Assembly (NCBI GenBank): GCA_025938035.1
Contig: JAICQE010000052.1
Location: 1 to 23,456, forward strand
From: Vicinamibacteria bacterium
GTDB taxonomy: Bacteria; Acidobacteriota; Vicinamibacteria; Vicinamibacterales; UBA2999
Reading direction: 5' to 3'
DNA: 23,456 bases
Shown here: piece after piece, positions 7,457 through 15,913 of the stretch
How positions within the stretch are numbered: the stretch's first letter is position 1
Layout: each line of letters opens with the position of its first letter
Notes under the pieces: generated by a model
Told to the model about the DNA's origin: nothing
Seen by the model: only the letters and a program-made list of their open reading frames with translations
The model's database searches: none
Position numbers and translations under genes: made by a program

Positions 7457-8270
7457 AGAACACCGCGCCCTCGCCACGGCCGGCGATCAGCTTTTCAAAG
7501 TGCTGCACGAGCGCATCGCGACGCCGGAGCAGCGACCTGATCTCGGGCCGCGTCAGCGCACCCTTCATCGCCTGCGAGATCGACTGCTCCGTGAGCTGCT
7601 TCATCTTGTCGAAGAGGGTGCGCTCGATCCTGATCAGCTCGTCGGGCTTCAAGAGCGACGTATTCGTCCGGAACGCGCGCGTGTGATCGATGAGCCACAA
7701 GGTCCAGTCCTTCGTCCACAGGACGTTGCCGCGGTTGCGGTCGCGGTTCTGAATCAGCTCGTCCCAGACGCGCATGACGTGAATCTGTCTCTGTGTCCGC
7801 TGCGGATCGGGCCCCATCATCGCGGTGTCGCCCAGCTTCATGCGCCCGCTCTCGTCGAACATCACGTCGTCGATCCACCACGTGACCGCAGCATTCTTGC
7901 CTTTGTAGCGGCGTTCCACCGACATGGGCACCGTGTCGAGGCCGACCAGCTGGGCCAGGCGGTAGCCGGCGATGTTGTAGCGGTATGTGTCCGTGAAACC
8001 GATCTCCGAGGCCTTCCCCGCATCGAACAGCGCCTTGGCCTGATCGACCGTCTGGAACTGCGCGTCGTGCGTCAGCACGCCGTTGGACAGCGTTGCCCGA
8101 ACGGGCCTCGTCACCCCGTCGCTGGTCGTTCTCTCCCTGACGATTTCAGCGGTGGCGAGAAAACGTTCCATCTGCTCGCGCGTCAACGGGACGGGCGACT
8201 GCGGCGCCGCGGCGCGCGGCGCGAGCACGACGATCAAAGCGACCACCAGGACCCGAGTGATGAGAGCCAT
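7428..8270 (-). CDS. Secreted protein with a HipA/PI3K/Fam20-like kinase motif
   Basis: A 280-residue protein; ATG at 8270 is preferred over GTG at 8291 because AAGGGGG lies 7-8 nt upstream. A signal peptide covers residues 1-24. The central region carries ELIQNRDRNRGNVLW (Asp177, Asn182) and then LWLIDHTRAF (Asp195). This Asp-x4-Asn followed by Asp is the catalytic loop plus metal-binding aspartate layout of PI3/4-kinase-like, HipA and Fam20C-type kinases. Upstream, GFTDTYRYNIAGYRLAQLVG fits the helix leading into that lobe. I see no clear glycine-rich loop. A secreted ATP-using kinase would be unusual; it could be a degenerate kinase or a binding protein. The family name is not certain. Confidence 0.6.
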   Translation of the reverse strand: MALITRVLVVALIVVLAPRAAAPQSPVPLTREQMERFLATAEIVRERTTSDGVTRPVRATLSNGVLTHDAQFQTVDQAKALFDAGKASEIGFTDTYRYNIAGYRLAQLVGLDTVPMSVERRYKGKNAAVTWWIDDVMFDESGRMKLGDTAMMGPDPQRTQRQIHVMRVWDELIQNRDRNRGNVLWTKDWTLWLIDHTRAFRTNTSLLKPDELIRIERTLFDKMKQLTEQSISQAMKGALTRPEIRSLLRRRDALVQHFEKLIAGRGEGAVFFTLSPATGQ

Positions 8271-8290
8271 TCGGTGCCCCCTTCTCAGCA

Positions 8291-8347
8291 CAGTTGTCAG
8301 TTGTCAGTTATCAGATGCCAGTTTGTCAGTCGTCAGACGACAGCGCG
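8291..8347. repeat. Period-7 tandem repeat (CAGTTGT units)
   Basis: Units beginning CAG recur every 7 bp: CAGTTGT, CAGTTGT, CAGTTAT, CAGATGC, CAGTTTGT (8 bp), CAGTCGT, CAGACGA, CAGCGCG. They fill almost the entire gap between the stop of the transporter gene at 8352 and the start of the kinase-like gene at 8270. The copies decay from left to right. Function unknown. Confidence 0.8.
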
Positions 8348-8351
8348 GATT

Positions 8352-11300
8352 CTACGCCTGAGCTGCGACTCCCGGTAGGGTTTTTCGCGGCAGGGCGATG
8401 ATCTCGCTGAAGACCCCCTGCATCAGATCAACGTTGTCGGTCAGCACAGCGAACAGGTCGTCGTGCTCGATACGGAGCGCACGCCCGGGCTTCGTGACGA
8501 CGGCCCGTGCGCCGGCCGCGCCGCCCGACAGGGTTTCGACGAGACCGAAAGTCATCCCAGGTGCCGCCACAGCGACGCCGCGGTGCGTTTCGAGCTGCAG
8601 CTCGCCCTCGAGCACCTGGAACACCGCCGGCGGCGGGTCATCGGGCTCCACCAGCACGGTGCCCTCGGTCATCGGGATTTCCGCCGCCCCTTCGATCAAA
8701 GCCAGCAGCTGCGCGGGTGTGGCACGGGCCAGCAGCGGATGGTCGCGAAGCATGAGGGCCCGGTCGACTGGCCGCAGGAGCGAGACCGCCGGGTCGGATT
8801 GCATGGGATGTCTGACGTCCTGCCAGGAGGCGCGCGCGAGAAGCATGTGAAAGAGGCGCTCGGCGAGCAGTACGTTGCCCGACACCATGGTCAGCAGCTC
8901 TCCAGCGCCGATCCGCAAGCAGACGAGCGACTCGGCGGCTCGAATCGTGACGGCCGGCGGTGCGCCCTGCAGGACGTCCTCGAGGCCGAGGACCGCGGGC
9001 GCGCCGATCTCGCCCGCCGCGCCGGAGGGGTGGACGATCTGCACCGCACCTTCGATCAGAAACTCGACGTGCTCCGGCACGGCGCCGGGGTGAAACAACT
9101 CGCGGCCGGCGGGGTGACGCGCTTCCTCGCCCGCGGCGGCGATGCGGAAGAGCTCCTCGACGGACACGAACTCGAACAGCGGGATGGTGCGCACGCGATG
9201 CGCCAGCTCCACGATCGGCAGCGACTCGCTCGCCGCAACTCGCCCGGCGCGACGGAGTTGAAGCGCCCAGCTGGCCGCGGCGACCGCCGGCCGGCTGTCC
9301 GCGGCGCCATGGGTCAGCACGTACTCGACATCACCGGCCAGCGCCCACAGGTGGTTGTGAGCCACGAAGTGGACCGCCGCGGCACAGAGCACCGGGTCGT
9401 CGTCGTGCAGCACACGCGCCAGCGCGTCCTCGAGATCGCGCGGCCGCGTCTTGAGGGTGAGGTACGCGTGCCGAAGCCGTCCGGTGTCCGAGACTTCCTC
9501 GAGGATCGGCAGGACGCGCTTCCGGACCGCACCGGTCAGCAGGTTGTCCAGGTACTCCACAGCGGCGGCACGGCGCCGTCCGTCACCGTGCTCGATGGTG
9601 TAGCGCGCGGCGGCGACGTGATCGGTGTGGTAGAGCAAACCGAGGAGCCGGTAGATGCAATCGATCGCGTGGTCGAGGTGTTCGTCGAGCGCGCGGACCA
9701 GCAGCGTTCCGTGCGTGCGCGCGTCGCGCCGGAGATCGTGCGCTACGCACAGATAATTGCAATGGCGGGATGCCTCCCGCAGGACCGATCGTTCGATCAC
9801 GTCAGCCGGAAAGGCCAGCGAGCGGTGCTGCCGATGCAGCTTCTCGATGGCGGCGATCGCCTTGAAGCGCAGAAAGCGATCCGGATCCGCCAGCGCGCGG
9901 ATCAGCGCGTCCATCGCCGCCTGACTCGGGATCAGCGCCAGTGTGGCGGGGATGTGCCGCCGTACCCACAGGTCTTCGCGTGGATCGGCGAGCGCGTGCG
10001 CCAGCGCGTCGACAGCCGCGGCGCCGTATCCGACCAGCGCGTCACGCGCGGCCTTCTTCAGAACGCGATGTCCAAGCAGCGAAATCAGCGCCGGCAGGAA
10101 CAGCCCGTCCGCCGCGCCCAGCGTGCGGGCGCTGCCGATGGCGGCCTCGACGACGCGCGTGTCGTGGTCGTAGATGAGCGGAACCAGCAGCGGCCTGAAT
10201 CGCGGCGCGCTGACGTACGCCAGCGCCACGGCCACCTCACGGCGGCCCACGGCGCCGGCATCGCGCGCATCGGCGATCAAGCGCTTGAACGTCCGCTCCG
10301 CCGCCTCGACATCGCTGCCGACGCCCGACTGGGCAAGCCCCATCGCGGCGCTGACGACGACCTCGGGCTCCGGGTCACTGAGATGACGCCGCAGCACGAC
10401 GGCGGCATCCACGTGCGAGAACTCCGCGAGCGCGCGGAGCGCCGCCGCGCGCACGCCAACGTCGGGATCGTGCGTGAGCCGCTCGACCGCGGGCCGCCAG
10501 CGCCGCGCGATCTGCGAACGCACCGAACCAAGCGCGCGCAGCACGCGCGCGCGCACCTGCGGTGACTCGTGATGCAGCAGCAGAGGCGAAATGAGGTGCC
10601 GCTTGTCCAGGGTCTCCAGCATGCCGATCGCATAGAGCACTGCGGTCGGATCGGGATCCGAGAGCTCCTCGACCAGCGCTTCGACCGTCGCGGGGTCGCC
10701 GACGTCGACCGGGACCGAATCGACCTCGAGCGTGCGGGTGTCGAGACTCTGACGAAACATGTTCAGGTACTGCCGCCGGGCGGCAAGCGCGGTGGCGATC
10801 CACAACACCATGACGCCCACACTGGCGTAACTGAGCCGGCGCCAGTCGAAACCGAATCCCCACGGCTGGATCAGCACCAGGATGATCGCCGCCGTCACGC
10901 CCTTGGCAAACCGATCCATCGTGACATCGACAAACGGCTTGACCCGGTACTTCAGCTCGGAAGCCATCGGCAGGAACAACACTTCACGCGACGTCTTGTC
11001 CACCGTGTAGCGGAGGGTCGAATCGAAAACCCGCGCGGCTTGCGGCGCCCAGAACGCCCCGGTCAGCAGGATGATGATCGCCGCTGACCCGAGTGCAATC
11101 GGCAGCAGGACAAGGGCGAAGGCAAGACCGAACGATCGGTGAATGCGGCTCGTCACCGCGACCTGCAGCACGAAGCCGACGACCGAGGTGTAGACAATGA
11201 CCCGCGCGAGGAATGCCGCAATGCCGGCATCCCCTTCGAGGCCCTTGAACGCTTCGGCCGCCATGTTCAGCTGCTGTTCCACGATCGTCGCGGCGCCGGC

Positions 11301-12020
11301 CGCACAGGCCACGACGAGCGCGACGATCCGCAGGTGCGGAGACGCGAGCAGCAGACCGATCGCCTCCCGTCCACCGATGCCGGTTTCCTCGGGAAGCGGC
11401 CTCACGCCGCCGACGGCGTGGCGGCGGTTGATCGCCATGACCAGCGCCAGGCAGCCGATGAGTGTCGCCGCACTGACGAGAAGGAGACTGTCGGTTCCGA
11501 TCGCGTGGACGATGGTCGCCACAATCGTCGCACCCGCCGCTCCACCCAGACTGGCGCCGGCGCCGATGAAGCCGAACAATCGCTTGGCCTGTCTGGCGTC
11601 GTAGACCTCATTGGCCAGCGTCCAGAACTGGCTGATGAGAAGAATGCCGAGGATCTGGCCGAACAGGTAAAACGCCACGGCGACCCACTCGGCCCGTGTC
11701 CGCAGCAGGAGCGAGAAGACGACCAGAAGCACGACGATGGCCGCCTGCGTGGCGGGAATGACGTGCCGGCGCGCGAGCCGGCCGGTGGCCGCGGCGTACC
11801 AATGCATCACCACGCCGACGACGACCGCCCCGGCGAGCAGCACGTACGGGAGGTTGGCGGATCCGAGATCGGAAATGAACCTGGACCGCGTCAGCGGTTT
11901 GAGGATGTTGTAGGAGGTCATCGCCAGGAAGGAGTACGCGAACAGCAGCGCGGCGATGACGCCGTCGCCCTGGCGGAAGGCGAGCAGCGGCCCGGCAACC
12001 CGATTGGCCCAGTCCTTCAT
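8352..12020 (-). CDS. NTT-like nucleotide transporter fused to HEAT repeats and two cNMP-binding-like domains
   Basis: A 1222-residue three-part protein. Residues about 18-415 hold roughly 12 transmembrane segments of the Npt1/Npt2 (ADP/ATP translocase-like) type; SYNILKPLTRSRFI and FWTLANEVYDARQAKRLFGF are recognisable family patterns. Residues about 440-905 are HEAT-like helical repeats (DPDPTAVLYAIGML, DPDVGVRAAALRALAEF, DPEPEVVVSAAMGLA, DPDRFLRFKAIAAIEKL). Residues about 945-1060 and 1095-1205 are two cyclic-nucleotide-binding-like domains. Their phosphate-binding cassettes (1011-1030, 1158-1175) lack the usual Glu and Arg, so ligand binding is doubtful. This is the last gene of the operon, 43 bp after the RsbW-like gene. 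ATG at 12020 has no strong ribosome binding site. Transport of nucleotides is family inference; it may act as a sensor. Confidence 0.85.
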   Translation of the reverse strand: MKDWANRVAGPLLAFRQGDGVIAALLFAYSFLAMTSYNILKPLTRSRFISDLGSANLPYVLLAGAVVVGVVMHWYAAATGRLARRHVIPATQAAIVVLLVVFSLLLRTRAEWVAVAFYLFGQILGILLISQFWTLANEVYDARQAKRLFGFIGAGASLGGAAGATIVATIVHAIGTDSLLLVSAATLIGCLALVMAINRRHAVGGVRPLPEETGIGGREAIGLLLASPHLRIVALVVACAAGAATIVEQQLNMAAEAFKGLEGDAGIAAFLARVIVYTSVVGFVLQVAVTSRIHRSFGLAFALVLLPIALGSAAIIILLTGAFWAPQAARVFDSTLRYTVDKTSREVLFLPMASELKYRVKPFVDVTMDRFAKGVTAAIILVLIQPWGFGFDWRRLSYASVGVMVLWIATALAARRQYLNMFRQSLDTRTLEVDSVPVDVGDPATVEALVEELSDPDPTAVLYAIGMLETLDKRHLISPLLLHHESPQVRARVLRALGSVRSQIARRWRPAVERLTHDPDVGVRAAALRALAEFSHVDAAVVLRRHLSDPEPEVVVSAAMGLAQSGVGSDVEAAERTFKRLIADARDAGAVGRREVAVALAYVSAPRFRPLLVPLIYDHDTRVVEAAIGSARTLGAADGLFLPALISLLGHRVLKKAARDALVGYGAAAVDALAHALADPREDLWVRRHIPATLALIPSQAAMDALIRALADPDRFLRFKAIAAIEKLHRQHRSLAFPADVIERSVLREASRHCNYLCVAHDLRRDARTHGTLLVRALDEHLDHAIDCIYRLLGLLYHTDHVAAARYTIEHGDGRRRAAAVEYLDNLLTGAVRKRVLPILEEVSDTGRLRHAYLTLKTRPRDLEDALARVLHDDDPVLCAAAVHFVAHNHLWALAGDVEYVLTHGAADSRPAVAAASWALQLRRAGRVAASESLPIVELAHRVRTIPLFEFVSVEELFRIAAAGEEARHPAGRELFHPGAVPEHVEFLIEGAVQIVHPSGAAGEIGAPAVLGLEDVLQGAPPAVTIRAAESLVCLRIGAGELLTMVSGNVLLAERLFHMLLARASWQDVRHPMQSDPAVSLLRPVDRALMLRDHPLLARATPAQLLALIEGAAEIPMTEGTVLVEPDDPPPAVFQVLEGELQLETHRGVAVAAPGMTFGLVETLSGGAAGARAVVTKPGRALRIEHDDLFAVLTDNVDLMQGVFSEIIALPRKTLPGVAAQA

Positions 12021-12063
12021 GGAGTAGGCGGACGCTATCGCGGCTGCCGACGCGATGCAAGCG

Positions 12064-12489
12064 TCATGACATGCGTTTCGTGAGACGCAGTCTGTTGGTG
12101 CCGTCCTTCCGCTCGTAGTTCATTTCATCGGCCAGCTCGCGCAGCAGGTGAAGTCCGACTCCGCCGATCGGGCGCTTCTCCGGAGGGAGCGACAGATCGG
12201 GACGCGGGGCCTCGAGCGGATTGAACGGACTGCCGTCGTCGATCACGTCCAGCCGCAACGTGCCCTCGCTCACGCTGAGAAGGAAATCGATCGTGTGATT
12301 GTTCGAGTCCTGGTAGCCGTACTTGATGCAGTTCGTGACGAGCTCTTCGATGGCGAGGCTGACGAGGTACATGGCCTCGAACGACACCTGCTGCTCCACC
12401 AGCCACGCCTCAGCCTGCACGGTGGCGGGTAGGATGGCGTCGATCGTACCAGGCACCTGCAGTGTCAGCGTTGCGGGGCTCGAACTCAT
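12064..12489 (-). CDS. RsbW/SpoIIAB-type anti-sigma factor serine kinase (HATPase)
   Basis: A 141-residue GHKL-fold protein. The N-box is AIEELVTNCIKYGY (Glu48, Glu49, Asn53), the G1 box DVIDDGSPFNP (Asp85, Gly86) and the G2 box GGVGLHLLREL (109-119). This is the compact layout of anti-sigma kinases that bind a sigma factor or phosphorylate a STAS-domain antagonist. ATG at 12489 overlaps the stop of the upstream STAS gene as ATGA, so translation is probably coupled; the open frame upstream of it lies inside the neighbour and is ignored. The adjacent STAS domain is the obvious substrate. No sigma factor is encoded nearby, so the final target is unknown. Confidence 0.9.
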   Translation of the reverse strand: MSSSPATLTLQVPGTIDAILPATVQAEAWLVEQQVSFEAMYLVSLAIEELVTNCIKYGYQDSNNHTIDFLLSVSEGTLRLDVIDDGSPFNPLEAPRPDLSLPPEKRPIGGVGLHLLRELADEMNYERKDGTNRLRLTKRMS

Positions 12490-14714
12490 GCGCGGCTTTC
12501 GATCTGCTGAATGGACCGGCAGATCAATGCGGCGCTGCAGGCCGCGTAGCGCTTGAGACGGGGCGACAGCTGTCGATAGCACACGACCGGGTACGTCCAC
12601 TCGAGCAACGCGATCCAGTACGGCACCATGTCCGTCTCGAAGAGCGTCGCGCGATCGGCGCAGCGCCGCAACAGGCTGATGCCGGCATGTGCGCGCGCCA
12701 CCATCGGATCGATGCCGTCGTACCGGAACGGAGGCGGCTGGTCGAGGGCGGTCACGCTCATCAGCGCCTCCTCGAATTCCACGAGCCGCCGCAGCTCCTC
12801 ATCGCTGTCCGGATCGATCATCTCGAACTTGAGCACCGGCTCCATCCGCGCGAAATCCGAGACCGCGTTTCTCGGCCGGGTCTCGGAAAAATCGATCACG
12901 TAGAGATTGTCACGCTCGTCGACGAGGATGTTTCTCAGATTGAGGTCACCGTGACAGACAGCCGTGTACCACAGTCGCGACTCCCGTGCGCGCCTTGGAT
13001 ATTCATGTTTGAGGAACCGGAAGGGGTTTGGAAGGCGGGTCCCGAGCTCAGGGCAGTCGAACTCCGGTGCGTCTGCCGGGATGCCCAGCACCTGCTCTGC
13101 GGTCTCGAACAGCGAGGGGAACAGGCGAAGCGGCGTGTGATCGCGGAAGAGGAACACCGGCTCCCATTTCGGCTGCCCGTACCACGGCTTGAGCACGCGC
13201 GTAAACACCTGCTCGAGGAGCGTCATGACTTCACCGACGGGGCGCTGCCGGTAATGATCGTAGAGCCATGCCAGCCGGCTGTCGGGTCCGTTGATGCCGA
13301 GGAAGTTGTAGCGCAGGCCAGCCCACTCGCCGACCTGGGCGTCGCCAAGGACGGTCGTTCCGTTGTTCAGAATGAAGCGCGACACGTAGTTCTGGTTCGC
13401 CTCCACCTCGCGCCGCGTCACCTCCGTTGCTCCGATCTTGACAACGCCCGGAAGCGTACGGCGGCCGTCCTGGTCGTACGCGACCGCCTTGAACGTGCTC
13501 GACATGAAGCCGCCGTGCAACGGCGTGAGCGTCACGGAACGGCAGTCGGCATAGAGGCGACGGATGATGGCGTCCCATTCCTGCCGCCAGGTGGCGTCGC
13601 CCTCGACGGTGACCTGCAGCAACTTGGCCGCGCCGCTTCTGATCTCGCGCGGCGCGAACACCCACACCAGCGCGTGCGTCACGGGCGGGCACGCGGACAG
13701 GGCCACGATGCCGCCGAGCGACTCGAGCGTCGCCTGACCGCGCAGGACGTCGTGGAGTTCGCCGGCGCCTTCCATGTCCGGTCGTTTCCGTAACGTGACG
13801 GCGCCGCCAATGAGGCACCGGCCCGACGGAAGCGGCGTGCCGCGCTCGAGAGGGGCATCCTGATCGAACGCGATTCCAGTAGCGAACACGCCGGGAGGTT
13901 GCCCATCGGTCCGCGCGAGCGCCGCAAAGCCGAATGCCGCCGACCCGGCCCCGGCGGCGTGTTCGAACAGCTCGTCCAGCGCATCGAACAGCGAAAAGCC
14001 GCTCGACGCCTCTAACTCCAGAATCGACGCCGGGGCTCCCGACAGCCCCCAGGCCGACGCGACGTCAATGGGCACGATCTGCGAGGCGTCGCCGACCACG
14101 AAATCGGTGACGCCGTCCGCGTCGGCATCGAGCACCGCGGTGAACTGCGGCGTGCTGACGAACTGTCCGTGGGCGCTGCCGCCTTCCGGCGTCGTAGCGC
14201 CGAGGCGTCCGATACCGAACGCCACCCCGAGATCGCCGGGGCTCAGGGTGAGAGGGGTCCATCGCTCGAGGGTGCTTTCCGCTCCGGTCAGATGGCGAAT
14301 CCGCGCGCGGCACCGGCTGGAGGTGACCTCGATCGCCGGAGCGAGCAGCGCCGCCGCGCGAGCCTTGAGGATTCCGCGCTCGACCGTCGGCTCGATCTTC
14401 CAAAAGCTGTCGAGGCGCGAGACCTCGAGCACCCGGCGAACGAGCGGCGCCAGCGCGGCGAGCACGAGGCCGCCATCCTTCGCCTTCAGCCGTGTTTCCA
14501 GTGAAACCAGCGAACGAATCCCGAGGCTGGAAAGATATGTGACGCCGGTGAAGTCGAGCACCCAGTGGGCGGTCTCAGTTTCGAGCGCGCCGGCCCGGTC
14601 ATCGAAGACTACGGCGGCAGCTCCGTCGAAACGGCCGGTGAGCGTCAGGACGGGAACGCCGGCTCCGAACGAGACCGCGATGTCCATGCGATGCGACATC
14701 TTACGATTTCGCAT
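12486..14714 (-). CDS. STAS domain fused to APH/TCAD9-like kinase
   Basis: A 742-residue fusion. Residues about 10-115 are a STAS (anti-sigma antagonist) domain; YLSSLGIR places the phosphorylatable serine at 62 or 63. Residues about 125-375 are of unknown type, with acidic DADADGVTDF and VVGDAS segments. Residues about 395-735 form an aminoglycoside-phosphotransferase-like kinase lobe pair: GGFMSSTF as nucleotide loop, Lys426 in VVKIG, HGDLNLRN (Asp590, Asn595) and VIDFSE (Asp608). All catalytic residues are present. The kinase part resembles the ternary-complex-associated domain TCAD9; that name is from memory. The stop overlaps the RsbW-like start as ATGA. ATG at 14714 is taken; ATGs at 14699 and 14687 are also possible. 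Gene order implies a phospho-relay controlling the last gene or a sigma factor elsewhere. Confidence 0.85.
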   Translation of the reverse strand: MRNRKMSHRMDIAVSFGAGVPVLTLTGRFDGAAAVVFDDRAGALETETAHWVLDFTGVTYLSSLGIRSLVSLETRLKAKDGGLVLAALAPLVRRVLEVSRLDSFWKIEPTVERGILKARAAALLAPAIEVTSSRCRARIRHLTGAESTLERWTPLTLSPGDLGVAFGIGRLGATTPEGGSAHGQFVSTPQFTAVLDADADGVTDFVVGDASQIVPIDVASAWGLSGAPASILELEASSGFSLFDALDELFEHAAGAGSAAFGFAALARTDGQPPGVFATGIAFDQDAPLERGTPLPSGRCLIGGAVTLRKRPDMEGAGELHDVLRGQATLESLGGIVALSACPPVTHALVWVFAPREIRSGAAKLLQVTVEGDATWRQEWDAIIRRLYADCRSVTLTPLHGGFMSSTFKAVAYDQDGRRTLPGVVKIGATEVTRREVEANQNYVSRFILNNGTTVLGDAQVGEWAGLRYNFLGINGPDSRLAWLYDHYRQRPVGEVMTLLEQVFTRVLKPWYGQPKWEPVFLFRDHTPLRLFPSLFETAEQVLGIPADAPEFDCPELGTRLPNPFRFLKHEYPRRARESRLWYTAVCHGDLNLRNILVDERDNLYVIDFSETRPRNAVSDFARMEPVLKFEMIDPDSDEELRRLVEFEEALMSVTALDQPPPFRYDGIDPMVARAHAGISLLRRCADRATLFETDMVPYWIALLEWTYPVVCYRQLSPRLKRYAACSAALICRSIQQIESRA

Positions 14715-14839
14715 GCCGATCGGGAGGAACTGCCGTACGAATGAAACGCCGGGGCGACACGAGGTCGCGCCGGTCCATCATGGTGCGAATCGATGGTAGG
14801 CTCTCAGTCGGGTTCTCCCAGGCACACGTGAGGTTGCAG

Positions 14840-15736
14840 ATGCCGCGGATCCTTGTGATGGGGCTCATGGCAGCCGGGCTCATGGCCTCGGCCGATATGT
14901 TTGCACAGGCGCCAGCTGCGCCCGAGCCCGGCATCGCATTCGAAGTCGCGTCCGTCAAACGCAACACCACCAATTCCGGCCTTTCGCGCTCCGCCGATCA
15001 ACCCGACGGCAGTTACTCCGCGGTCAACATGCCATTACGCACGTTGATCCTGTACGCCTTCCGGCTGCATCCGGTGCTCGATCGCGGGCGCGTCGTCGGA
15101 GCCCCGGCATGGGTTGAATCCGAGCGCTTCGATATCACCGCGCGCGCGCCCGCGAACGCGACCGCCGATCAGGTGTGGGACAGGTTGCGAACGCTGCTCG
15201 CCGATCGCTTCAAGCTCGCCGTCCACACCGAGCCGCGCGAGGGCCCGGTGTACGCGCTGGTTCTGGCGGAGGAGGCGGCCGCCATGCGGCCGAAACCCTC
15301 ATCGCTGGACTGTTCGGTCGCCGGCGGGCTGCAGACGTCTCTCGGACCACAACGCGAAACGGCGGTACGTCCAGGAGCCCCACCCCCGCCTGCCGTCCCC
15401 ACACGCTGCGGTCTCAGCTACGCAGTAGATGCGAACGGCAGCCTGGTCATCGGCGGCGCCCAGTCGATGGCCGCGTTGGCGCGAATCCTGGGCCGTCCAG
15501 CCGGCCGACCGGTCGTCGATCGAACGGGATTGTCAGGACTCTACGATTTCGTCCTCCGGTGGGCGCCCGAACAGCGGGGCAATGGCGGTGCTGGCGGCGC
15601 TGCGCCCGCTGCAATATCCGACGGACCATCTCTGTTCACCGCGCTGCGTGATCAACTGGGACTGAAGCTCGACGCTCAACGCGGTCCTGTGGACGTCGTG
15701 GTGGTCGACCGCGTCGAGCGGCCGACGCCTGACTGA
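14840..15736 (+). CDS. TIGR03435 family protein (secreted, function unknown)
   Basis: A 298-residue protein. ATG at 14840 is chosen because TGAGG lies 7 nt upstream and a signal peptide follows (MPRILVMGLMAAGLMASADMFAQ); the frame is open from 14741, but those 33 residues are not secretory. The family hallmarks are clear: FEVASVKRNT (after the signal), MPLRTLILYAF, GAPAWVESERFDITARAP, LRTLLADRFKLAVHTEPRE, VDRTGLSGLYDF, and the end LDAQRGPVDVVVVDRVERP. TIGR03435 proteins are greatly expanded in soil Acidobacteriota (Solibacter, Vicinamibacteria); their function is not known. It starts 126 bp from the divergent STAS-kinase gene, a gap that should hold both promoters. Confidence 0.93.
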   Translation: MPRILVMGLMAAGLMASADMFAQAPAAPEPGIAFEVASVKRNTTNSGLSRSADQPDGSYSAVNMPLRTLILYAFRLHPVLDRGRVVGAPAWVESERFDITARAPANATADQVWDRLRTLLADRFKLAVHTEPREGPVYALVLAEEAAAMRPKPSSLDCSVAGGLQTSLGPQRETAVRPGAPPPPAVPTRCGLSYAVDANGSLVIGGAQSMAALARILGRPAGRPVVDRTGLSGLYDFVLRWAPEQRGNGGAGGAAPAAISDGPSLFTALRDQLGLKLDAQRGPVDVVVVDRVERPTPD

Positions 15737-15913
15737 TCGCTCGATCACTTCATCGTTTCCTTCTCTGCGCACCTCTCTGCGTCCATCCATCCGACGGCGA
15801 TCACGAACGTACGGCGCTTCACGCCGCTGAAAACAATTGCGGGCGGCGATCCCGCCTGAGACACTCCGTCGATGCGCGCGGCTGCATCAGCATGCGCGAA
15901 CGACAGGTGACTC
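15737..15913. other. Intergenic gap before the cysteine-rich peptide gene group
   Basis: At 15763-15786 CTCTGCG-type degenerate repeats occur, related in style to the CGGAGA repeats near position 1 and 3150. A minus-strand open frame (15745-15933) contains SGVKRRTFVIAVGW but has no homologue I recognise and no ribosome binding site. No confident promoter is visible, although one for the downstream group is expected here. Confidence 0.4.

Noticed and set aside
8291..8347. CRISPR-like array
   Set aside because: Units are 7 bp with no spacers; no cas genes are in the window.
8463..10565. 700-codon plus-strand open frame opposite the transporter gene
   Set aside because: It is antisense to the HEAT/cNMP part of the transporter, has low-complexity Arg/Gln/Asp-rich translation and no domain. 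Long antisense frames are expected in high-GC DNA.
12462..13793. 443-codon plus-strand open frame opposite the STAS-kinase gene
   Set aside because: Antisense shadow of a well-supported gene with catalytic motifs; its translation has no recognisable pattern and no ribosome binding site.
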